Below, piece by piece: positions 56,004 to 64,000 of a stretch of 64,000 nucleotides of DNA. The notes beneath the pieces were generated by a model that saw nothing but the letters and a program-made list of their open reading frames with translations, ran no database searches and was not told the origin of the DNA. The stretch comes from Zygaena filipendulae (Eukaryota; Arthropoda; Insecta; Lepidoptera; Zygaenidae): contig OU015673.1 of assembly GCA_907165275.2 (NCBI GenBank), forward strand, positions 1,007,001-1,071,000. The letters run 5' to 3'. Position numbers and translations under genes: made by a program. Position 1 is the first letter of the stretch, and the number at the start of each line of letters is the position of its first letter.

Positions 56004-56008
56004 TTAAG

Positions 56009-56404
56009 AGTAGCTGTCCCCCGCGATTTCATCCGCGGTAATTTCGGAGTTCCCGCGGGAATTCCGGGAAAAAAGTACCTACTCTATGTCCTTCTTTGCA
56101 CCGCTGACAGTAGTTTACGGTGTTTAGCTGTGATTTGCATTAATTCTGGAGTTCCCGCGGGAAATCCGGGATAAAAACTATCCTATCTTTTAAGTTGGAT
56201 CATATTTATTTATTTAAAGAACTTTATTGCACATTTATGTACAAAAGGCGGACTTAATGCCTAAGGCATTCTCTACCAGTCAACATTTTGGCTAGGGGAT
56301 AGTTATAAATATTATAAATGGTTACAAAATTTGATCAAAATCCGTTCAGTAGTTTCGGAGTCCATCGCGGATAAACAACGTGACACGTGATTTATATATA
56401 TTAA
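56009..56404 (-). mobile_element. Helitron-like family B, interrupted by LINE tail
   Basis: TAGCTGTCCCCCGCGATTTC at the 3' end, ATATATATTAAGA at the 5' end. A LINE tail sits at 56213-56312, within the ATATGGTCC/ATTTATAATATG region. Confidence 0.65.
56213..56312 (-). repeat. LINE 3' end inserted in Helitron-like copy
   Basis: TTATTTATTTAAAGAACTTT, GTACAAAAGGCGGACTTAAT, CTACCAGTCAAC. Third copy of the 2782/44404 family. Confidence 0.65.
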
Positions 56405-56647
56405 GATAGGTAATGTGTGGCGATGACGTCAACACACAAGCAATCATCAAATCTTTTCTCTATGATATATTGGTATAGATTAAGCCACTCGGTAGAACAG
56501 ATAGGATATTTGTTCTTTAAAGTAGTCCTACTAGTAGAACTATGAGTAGAATTCGATGGAAGGGAAAAAACCAGTCAGTTCTACGACCCGTCGGCGGCGT
56601 CGCGTCGCAGTAAGTAGAACCAAACTTTTCGACATCACTTGCAATCA

Positions 56648-57027
56648 TTCTGTATATAATAATAATAATAATAATCTTTATTTCAGAAGTCCATAGTTCC
56701 ATAGATTACATTTAACAATTTTAATCAATTAATTATATATTACCTTTATTTATTTACTAATTATTTAAGTTTTTGAATTTTTATCGAGGACCAAGAGGCA
56801 AATCCTATGTCTCTGAATTGGACAGTCCGCTCTAGCTGCAATCATCTTCAAGATGCTGTTGCCACTGGTTCGAAGGCGCTGCAGCAGGGAGGCGGCCTTT
56901 TTGCTCATGATGGCATGAAATCCATCTGTCCGAGCCTCTGCAAACATCCCCGAGGCACTGCAGCGCCACGGCAGCCCCAGCAGCATCCTGAAGGCGTTGT
57001 TATATTGCACGCGCAGGGCCTCATATA
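56648..57027 (-). mobile_element. LINE C-terminal fragment with (ATT)n tail
   Basis: Minus-strand frame (57010-56765) with MQYNNAFRMLLGLPW, CSASGMFAEARTD and LLQRLRTSGNSILKMIAAR, a pattern I know from the end of lepidopteran LINE pol proteins. A ~90-bp 3' UTR and an ATTATTATTATTAT tail follow at 56656-56680. 5' truncated at about 57027. Confidence 0.7.
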
Positions 57028-57474
57028 AAGAAGAATATTAAATTCAAAATCCAATTTAATAAGCAAAAATGTACATTCTGTTTAGCTTAATGTTTGGATT
57101 GCTTTCAAAACAAACTGACATCGATGTTTTAGTACGATAGGGACTTAAGATAATAGTAAACAGGTCGAGTTTGTTAAAGCAAACAAATTGGATATTCCAT
57201 AAATTTTATCTAAAGCTTATGAATAGTTAATAGTTCTGATTACTAATTACTATTAGTACAAACAGTTATGTACCGTTAAGCTAATGAACCAGACTACTAG
57301 TTAACTGGTGAAACAAACAAGAGTTACTGAAGAAATTGTCAATAAAACTAAATAAACAATGAATTTGTCGAGTAACCTAGAAAACAATTAGTGCATACAG
57401 ACACACATACACGCAGGGAGGGAGAGGGACACGTTCGAGTTGATATTGTCTGACAAACACAGCAGCAGCCCGCA
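57028..57474. other. No gene seen
   Basis: AT-rich unique DNA, ending in the short repeat shared with 52980-53045. Confidence 0.35.
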
Positions 57475-57707
57475 CTGGACCCTTATTCACTATGACCAAC
57501 AACATTCCTTGCCCATAACGCGCGTCCCAAAAACGCGTTTCCAAACGTTATAGATGCCAAAATATTAGAAATGATCATTCTTTATGCCACAAAAAACGTT
57601 GTAAATGTATTTCTTTGCAGTGAAACTTCTTTGATTACGAAGGAAAGACAATTTTTGTGGCGCGTTATCTTAACGTGCCGTGTTGTGGTTATAGTGAATG
57701 GGCCCAG
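57475..57707 (+). mobile_element. Inverted-repeat element M copy 2, uninterrupted
   Basis: CTGGACCCTTATTCACTATG at the left is an imperfect inverted match to ATAGTGAATGGGCCCAG at the right. 233 bp, no ORF. Reference copy for 38354-39185. Confidence 0.7.
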
Positions 57708-57852
57708 TTTATTACCTCTAGACTCGCCGCTACTTCGTGGCAGGGCGTGGGAGATACGGAGTCAGCGGAGAGTGAAGAGACTGCATGGCTTCTTTAGGTA
57801 GTATAATATTCTTTGGAATAACTGTCAATGGTACTAGATGGAATAGACTAAA

Positions 57853-58318
57853 GCCCGCTCAACATTCACGCGAGAATCTTGCGAGAGCGCGAATAAACCA
57901 CGAGAATGGGCATGTTAACTAATTTTTATTTTTTAGTCCATCTTGTAGATTATTAAAAAATAGTGGACACGTATTTTTTCTTTTTTTACGTAATTAAAAA
58001 ATAACGGCGATACATTGAGTTGAAATTTTGCGTGACGTCACTATTCTGACAGTTTATATGGCGGTTTTAGCGGTTAGTGACGTCACGACCCCCTCACCCC
58101 AAACTTTAATGCGCTTTATCTCTGTATATTTTAATTTATTTGAAAAAGCAAAAAATACGTGTTTATTGTTTTTTTATTTTCTAACTGATGGACTAATTAG
58201 AATTTTGATTTTCAAAAGTAGTCCACATCCCCATTAGCGGAGAACATCGGCTCCCATATTCACGTTCTCATTGTTTTCTCGCGTTCTCGCAAGATTCTCG
58301 CGTGAATGTGGAGCGGGC
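57853..58318. mobile_element. Long-inverted-repeat element S, interrupted by MITE-C
   Basis: GCCCGCTCAACATTCACG then CGAGAATCTTGCGAGAGC at the left; the right end, 58275-58318, is its reverse complement with few mismatches (about 40 of 44). Without the insert the element would be about 140 bp and almost wholly inverted repeat. Confidence 0.75.
57908..58231 (+). mobile_element. MITE-C copy nested in element S
   Basis: GGGCATGTTAACTAATTTTT to GTAGTCCACATCCC, both TGACGTCA boxes present (about 58033 and 58078). Very close to copies at 8291, 35378 and 50173. Confidence 0.8.
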
Positions 58319-59349
58319 ATAAGATTCCGTCTATACATTCGACATTACTGTCATTTATTTCACACGATTTGATCTACTCTCAAACAATATATGACATTGT
58401 TTGTACTTACTATGAGTTACGGGATCTATAAAAAATCGCTAATAGAAATGTACGAATGATTTGTTATGACCGCCGAAATTTATTGGTTTTACTCATGACC
58501 TTTCCAACGAAAGACATCGATGAAATTGCTAAGTTTCCTTTGATAGATTTCGTTTTATTTTATTGGCCTATTTTCAAGTAGATACTCGCAAACCATTACA
58601 AAGATTTTATGTTTATTAAATTAAACTACTTTTGGTACTTACTGGAAATTTCCGATTAAATGCCTGTATGCTTGTAGTTTTAAATACTAAGCCACCAAAT
58701 AACTTAATAGATGGCGTTGATTACAAATTTAAATTTAATAATTTTTTAATATCTACTTTAACATTAATTATTTTTTCCTATCTAGTATTTTCCTATCTGC
58801 TCGTAGTAAGTAAACAATTTTGACTGAAAATGAATATTATATGAATAGTTATATACCTACAGATTTTATAATATGACTGGCAAAAGTGCTTATAAGTTTC
58901 TGCTTCTGACTGTATTTCTTGACTGTGTTTTGGCATCAAATAAACTTTAATTTTCCATTCTACATTCTTGTTACTGTCAGGTACTCGTGAGAAACTGTGC
59001 CAGGTCCCGAAAGTTGGTTACGAACGCGCTCCAGAGTTGCTTACACTTATAAATTTCGTCGACCACACAAAGAAAGTTGTGCTTACTTCCATGTTTAAAT
59101 TTTAAATGAACACACACAAGAGCTGGAACGCAAAGTTGGTGAGTTGAAAAACTGTTCCCACCACCTCATACTTTTTACTTAGAACTTTGCAGTTGCACAT
59201 ACAGGTGAAATGGGAGGACTTTAGTTATCGAAGTGGATAGAGGCTTGACAGTGTAATACTGAAAAGCCACTTCCAAAGTTACCCGTGCAAACATTTGACG
59301 AATACGTCCAGAAATTCTGATTAATAAACATACAACATTCGTACGTCGA
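58319..59349. other. No gene seen
   Basis: AT-rich unique sequence; no recognised element. Confidence 0.4.
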
Positions 59350-59351
59350 TA

Positions 59352-59641
59352 GGCTATTTGACTATTTTTTTTTAAATCTACATGTATTTATTCTTTTTTT
59401 ACGTAATCAAAAAATAACGGCGATACATTGAGTTGAAATTTCGCGTGACGTCACTTACCAGTGCAGTTTGTATGGCGGCTTCTAGCAGTAAGTGACGTCA
59501 CGAGCCCCCACCCTGAACTTTAATGCGCTATATCTGTGTATTTTCATTTATTTGAAAAATAAAAAATACGTGTTTAATGATTTTAATTTTCTAACTGACG
59601 GACTAATTAGAATTTTGATTTTCAAAAGTCGTCAACATCCC
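59352..59641 (+). mobile_element. MITE-C variant with clear TA duplication
   Basis: TA (59350-59351) then GGCTATTTGACTATTTTTTT, both TGACGTCA boxes, GTCGTCAACATCCC then TA (59642-59643). Confidence 0.8.
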
Positions 59642-59811
59642 TATCATACATGACTGGAATCTTTTTAAAAATAAGAATTGGTGGAAGTTTTGATGTTCTT
59701 TTAGCTCTTGTGGCAGCATCAAAAAGATGTAAATACTTTTGTCAGTCGTTGTCTATACCTATTGCACGATTACCGCTGATTGAAACTATTAAAATACGTT
59801 TAAAATACGTG

Positions 59812-60000
59812 AGCTGTTCGCCGCAGTTTCTATCACTATATTTCGAGAATCTCCCAGGAATCTGCGGGAATTCCGGGATAAAAAGCAGCCTATGTTTCCC
59901 CTTATAACATCAACTATCTGCCAGTGAAAGTCCCGTTAAAATCGATCCAGGCGTTCCACAGATTACTCGGAACAAACAGACAGACAGAGAAAATTGTAAT
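59812..60000 (-). mobile_element. Helitron-like element with (GACA)n
   Basis: GAGCTGTTCGCCGCAGTTTC, GGAATTCCGGGATAAAAAGC, CAGTGAAAGTCCCGTTAAAA, AACAGACAGACAGAG. Same variant as 27039-27560. Confidence 0.5.
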
Positions 60001-60616
60001 TTTTTTTTTAACGTAGGTAAGTACCGTGTATACTTTCATATGAATTTAGTGAAAAGCTGTTTATTTGGAATTACAAACAGACACTTCAATTTTATTTATA
60101 TGTATAGAATAGATAATAATATGTAATAAGGTCACGCCATTATCCCCGCTCTACCGTCGAAATGTCGCAAGTGAATCCCGTATTCAAATACACAGAGTCA
60201 GTTTATCGCAAATACCACTCGAGTTGCATATTATATAGACACACGGCACTGTTAAACTATCGAGTTGGCTTACTGCTGAAACTCGAAACTGAGTCGAGTT
60301 CAGCAATAAAAATGAAACAACCAAAAAATCAAGTTTTAGCCAGTTTCAAGTAACAATATAAGATTTGGTTTAAAAAAAAACCTAGTTTTAAAAAAAAAAA
60401 CTAAAAAATACGCTTTACGAATCTGAAAGTAATCGTCTACGACCAGAGTCCATGTCAAGACCAATCAAATGAGCCCCAACTTGATGGGATTGCGTCGTTT
60501 AATTAGCGTAGATACTTAGTAGCCGCCAACTTCTAATCTCAATTCTTGGTTCTTTAATATAATTGCTAATCTTTATAAGTTTTGGTAACTCAATGTTATT
60601 CTCTAATGGCCTAAAT
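60001..60616. other. No gene seen
   Basis: The 63-residue ORF at 60162-60353 has unbiased-looking codons but no recognised motif. Poly(A) tracts near 60370-60405. Confidence 0.4.
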
Positions 60617-60829
60617 GGACATAGATAAGCAATAGTGTGTTAACCCACACTGGAGAAATTTTGTGTAAATCGTGTTTTTGTATCGTCATTTCTTTTTTTT
60701 TATGTTTAACATTTTGTTGGTATTTAAAAAATGTAATAAAGTAAACACATAATTAAAAAACTCCCAATAAAGCGTTCTGAATCAATAACTTAATATTGTG
60801 GGTTAACATGTTATTGCTTATCTGCGTCG
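60617..60829. mobile_element. MITE-D copy 7, AAAT duplication
   Basis: GGACATAGATAAGCAATAGT start, CTTATCTGCGTCG end (last base changed). AAAT at 60613-60616 and 60830-60833. Shortened interior. Confidence 0.8.
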
Positions 60830-60837
60830 AAATATGG

Positions 60838-60905
60838 TTTTATGTTTGTTTGCGATTGTTGTCATGTGCTGTGGAGTTTTTGTGAATAAATAAATAAATA
60901 AACAA
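60838..60905 (+). repeat. LINE-type 3' tail with (TAAA)n
   Basis: TGTCATGTGCTGTGGAGTTTTTGTGAATAAA-type end followed by TAAATAAATAAAC. Confidence 0.4.
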
Positions 60906-61314
60906 TAATAGGATAGAAGCATTAGAAATTTATCGTTTACAACGTCGATTTAAGTTACCAAGATCACCTATTTAGACAAGGCTCGTAACCTCCGCTGACG
61001 CGGTAACCCTACCCTTCTGGAGGCGGTTTGCGAAACAAATTGAGTTTGGTAGATATCAAGCCGGCGCATAACCTAGATTTTAGGTATCCTACTTCTAAAC
61101 TATGCGTAAATTCTATACGTTGAAAACGTTGTATTCTACAGCCTAGCCTGCGTCACTGCGTTATGAACAAAATGGTCTTTTCTATTTGATTTATGCAGCA
61201 ACTGTAATGACTGTAGTTGGGCCTACGTTTCGGAATTCTCGCGGGAACTCTTTGCGGATTATTCAAATCAACCAACCGACCAATAAACGATTATAATAAC
61301 TCAAGAACGGCCAA
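60906..61314. other. No gene seen
   Basis: Unique sequence. A Helitron-like scrap (TTTCGGAATTCTCGCGGGAA) lies near 61228. Confidence 0.35.
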
Positions 61315-61433
61315 ACCGATTTTTATTACCTTTGACTTATTGGATTTGTATCCGCCTCGACTAAAAGAAAATGAGAAGTTTCTTCTTTTTCTTTAGGAAT
61401 TACGAAATTCACGCGGGCGACACTGCTAGTTTA
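61315..61433 (+). mobile_element. Helitron-like 3' half
   Basis: GGCCAAACCGATTTTTATTA to ACGAAATTCACGCGGGCGAC and ACTGCTAG. Confidence 0.5.
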
Positions 61434-61910
61434 GTTTTAATATTTTTTCTCTTCTATACCGGTCGTCTCATTGTAATGAAACTTTGAAGGGTCGTTAAGT
61501 GAGCGCTGGAGAGGGATTCTGTAAAAAAGGAAAATTATGTTTCAGCCGCAAGAATTTCAGAATTTTCTTGAAAACTTTTAATTGCATTAAAATTTAAATT
61601 TAGTTAGTAAAACTTAGTTATAAGTTCTATTTATGTATATACGTTATAACTACTTTCCGTCAAAATGTTTTCAACTCAATAATCATAGGTAAGCAGATTG
61701 CTTCATTTTTTTTTTATACAGGTTTTTATCATATTTTTCTATCGGCTTTTACAATTTCTGAGTAAAGTCTTTAACAGATTTCTACTTTACGGGTAAATTC
61801 CGGTTCAATGTCGAGTTTTTTGTGTAAAAAATATATCGCGTATTAAAAGATGCGAATTCCCTAAAAAGAAGTCTTTTCATAGATATAATATAAATGTATT
61901 TAACGACCTG
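61434..61910. other. No gene seen
   Basis: AT-rich unique DNA. Confidence 0.35.
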
Positions 61911-61911
61911 C

Positions 61912-62110
61912 TTAATATTCTAAAGAGAAGAATGTTTGTTTGTTTGTATCGGGAATAATAGGTACTACTATTGAATCGATTTTACAAATTCTTTTTGTCA
62001 TTGATAGAAAGGTATGGAATGATATTTTTTCTCTTATATACTCTCTCTATACTACGCAATCCTTCATCATGGCACCCTAGTTTTCAGCGAGAATCAGAAC
62101 AGAAGCTAGT
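61912..62110 (+). mobile_element. Helitron-like family A, degenerate
   Basis: AATATTCTAAAGAGAAGAAT head, TTGTTTGTTTG, a TTACAAATTCTTTTTGTCAT region, and AACAGAAGCTAG tail at 62110. The hairpin is eroded. Confidence 0.5.
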
Positions 62111-62120
62111 CTATACAATA

Positions 62121-62384
62121 GGGATGTAAACGACTTTTGAAAATCAAAATTCTCATTAGTCCGTCGGTTGGAAAAAAAAATGGATAAGTGTTTTTTCTTT
62201 TTCAAATAAATGAAAATATACATAGATATAGCGCATCAAAGTTTAGGGATAAAAGTTTAGGGGTTGTGACGTCATTAACCGCTATAAGCCGCCATACAAA
62301 CTGCACCGGATAGTGACGTCACGCGAAATTTCAACTCAATGTATCGCCATTATTTTTTGACTAAAAAAAATTAGTCAACTAGCC
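62121..62384 (-). mobile_element. MITE-C copy, shortened right arm
   Basis: GGGATGTAAACGACTTTTGA start, both TGACGTCA boxes (about 62267 and 62311). The right arm is cut from ATTATTTTTTGA straight to CTAAAAAAAATTAGTCAACT. Confidence 0.75.
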
Positions 62385-62454
62385 AATTACTTATAGAAAA
62401 CTACAGCAGCACTGAGTAAAATTTATAGGACACTTTTCGATCCCGTGACAAAGA

Positions 62455-62508
62455 GTTCTTGAGGTTATGACAAATTACACGCGAGTAGAACCGCAGACAA
62501 CAGCTAGT
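62455..62508 (+). mobile_element. Helitron-like 3'-end fragment
   Basis: ATTACACGCGAGTAGAACCG then CAGACAACAGCTAG. Confidence 0.45.
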
Positions 62509-62893
62509 ATACGCACGAATAGAAAGAAATGAGAACTAAAAATTGCGTAAAGCATTTACTTATAAAAGAAATAAGGTGGATTTTCATTTTGAATGACAGA
62601 TCAATTCATCGCAGGTGTCGACAGAATAATATATAGCTACTTATTATATTATATACAGACATAATATACCCGCGTTACAACACCAGTGCCACCCGATATT
62701 AAAAGGAAAAACCTGGCACGATCGGGGGAGAAACTTCTATCGAAGACTTGTTGTAATAATTTATGGCAATATTATTTTATGAACGATTTTTTTTTGGGTG
62801 AATCGTCTCATATTTTAAATGCATAGGTAATATAAAAACAATGGCCGCCTATTGTTTTTAAATCAAATCCTACATTATACTACTACATTCTAA
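62509..62893. other. No gene seen
   Basis: AT-rich unique DNA. Confidence 0.35.
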
Positions 62894-63120
62894 TCTAAAA
62901 TGCTTTGTCCTGAATGACTGATCAACGCACAGCCTATACCGCTGGTCGTAGAGACCTGAAACTTGGAGGGTGTGTTCTTTGTATGACGTAGGCAATCCGA
63001 TAAGAAAGGATTTTTGAAAATTCAACCTCTAAGGGGATGAAAAGGGGTTGCAAAGTTTGTTTGGAACAATTCCGCGGGAATTCCGAAATTATCGCGGGTG
63101 AAACCACGCGGGACAGCTAG
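62894..63120 (+). mobile_element. Helitron-like family L copy 2, complete
   Basis: A|TCTAAAATGCTTTGTCC start and CACGCGGGACAGCTAG|T end, 227 bp. Interior AGAGACCTGAAACTTGGAGG and GGGATGAAAAGGGGTTGC match 6253-6476 in inverse orientation. Confidence 0.7.
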
Positions 63121-63192
63121 TCTATATATATATAAGGATTACTATCATTGGCATAATATACTGTAATCTTGAAACCTAGAATAAATATATTA

Positions 63193-63471
63193 CTAGCTGT
63201 GCCCCGCGATTTCATCCGCGATAATTTCAAAGTTCCCGCGGGAATTCCGGGAAAAAGTACTCTACGTACTCGTTGTACCTCTGACAATAGTTTACGATGA
63301 TGAGCTGTTCCCCGCATTAGGAATTCCCGCGGGAATTCTGGGATAAAAACTATCCTATCTTTTAAGTTGGCCCATATTATAAATGGTTACAAAATTTTAT
63401 CAAAATCCGTTCAGTAGTTTCGGAGTCCATCGCGGACAAACAACGTGTCACGTGATTTATATATATTAAGA
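63193..63471 (-). mobile_element. Helitron-like family B, long variant
   Basis: CTAGCTGTGCCCCGCGATTT to TCACGTGATTTATATATATT then AAGA. Hairpin CCGCG/CGCGA slightly decayed. Confidence 0.7.
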
Positions 63472-63560
63472 AGATGGAGGTACTTGTTGCCGTTGTCGTC
63501 CTAAATAAATTAAAATAAAAATAAATAAATACCTATTAGTTGTGTCGAATAAATATTTAA

Positions 63561-63660
63561 ACTAGCTGCTACCCCGCGGTTTCACCCTCGTGAATTTATC
63601 CCATGTCGCTGTAGGATACCCGATCAGTTCCAGAGTTTGCCTCCTTCATCCAAACTTACA
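63561..63660 (-). mobile_element. Helitron-like 3'-end fragment
   Basis: CTAGCTGCTACCCCGCGGTT then TCACCCTCGTGAATTTATCC. Confidence 0.5.
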
Positions 63661-63677
63661 GATTTACTAATCTTACG

Positions 63678-63896
63678 TCCGCACTCAGAGTCGTTTTAAT
63701 GATTACTTAATTTTACAGTAAGGATTTTTAAAAACTAAGTTGCTGCAATTAATGATTATTGGATTTGACTAATTAAGTTAAATTTAGTTAAATACCAATT
63801 ATCATTAATTTGATGAACGTCTCTGATTGCGGCAATTTTTTTTTTTTAATCTTATTTAAAATTAAGTAATCATCAAAACGATTCTGAGTGCGACCG
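63678..63896. mobile_element. MITE-E copy 4, both arms present
   Basis: CCGCACTCAGAGTCGTTTTA at the left, AAACGATTCTGAGTGCGACC at the right. The inner arms are more diverged than in copy 1. Confidence 0.75.
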
Positions 63897-63931
63897 AATC
63901 AATTTAGAATACAATGTTTATATTAGATACT

Positions 63932-64000
63932 AGCTGTGCCGCGCGGTTTCACCCGCAATAATTCCGGAGTTCCCGCAGATTATAGCTTTCTAATGGTGAA
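63932..64000 (-). mobile_element. Helitron-like family A, cut by window end
   Basis: CTAGCTGTGCCGCGCGGTTT, CACCCGCAATAATTCCGGAG, then TAGCTTTCTAATGGTGAA. It continues past the window. Confidence 0.6.

Noticed and set aside
1..64000. Assignment to a female-specific W chromosome because of repeat density
   Set aside because: MITEs and Helitron-like repeats are also abundant in autosomal intergenic DNA; nothing here is diagnostic.

Overview
The window reads as intergenic or intronic DNA from an insect, most likely a moth or butterfly. It is AT-rich and saturated with dispersed repeats. The repeat classes seen (BEL/Pao pol, jockey/CR1-like LINE ends with (TAAA)n or (ATT)n tails, many short non-autonomous DNA elements, and Helitron-like elements ending in CAGCTAGT next to a CCGCG/CGCGG hairpin) fit what is known of lepidopteran genomes. 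The species call is inference. I found no convincing complete host gene, rRNA, tRNA or CRISPR array. The best host-exon candidate is an 81-codon stretch at 5471-5713 bounded by plausible splice sites.

Layout. 1-16 kb: Helitron-like fragments, the first 4-bp-duplication MITE, a fold-back MITE, a TA-type MITE at 3790, the candidate exon, and a three-unit head-to-tail Helitron-like array at 11.1-11.7 kb. 16.6-24.3 kb: two 236-bp LTRs, identical by eye, bracket 7.2 kb that lacks gag or pol. The outer flanks carry a 4-bp CTGG duplication, so this looks like one recent, large, non-coding LTR element (LARD-like) carrying a LINE fragment, an old MITE and tandem repeats. 25-29.5 kb: Helitron-like pieces and MITE copies. 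29.8-33.4 kb: an internally deleted BEL/Pao element whose putative primer-binding site runs straight into the reverse transcriptase, followed by RNase H, integrase and the C-terminal domain, with one frameshift. 33.7-34.6 kb: a 46-bp satellite with a 276-bp higher-order unit. 34.6-48 kb: LINE ends and several nested MITE/Helitron insertions. 49.4-49.8 kb: a hAT-type MITE with a perfect 8-bp duplication. 50-64 kb: more copies of the same families, including a second abutting Helitron-like array and a MITE inserted inside a long-inverted-repeat element.

The repeats give a partial relative chronology. The K MITE predates the Helitron-like B pair inside it. The S and M inverted-repeat elements predate the insertions they contain. 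A Helitron-like A copy predates the MITE-C copy inside it. MITE-C was in turn hit by a LINE tail. The identical-LTR element is probably one of the youngest insertions. Family letters (A, B, C, D and so on) are names used only in this report. Boundaries of degenerate copies are approximate and were read by eye without alignment software.
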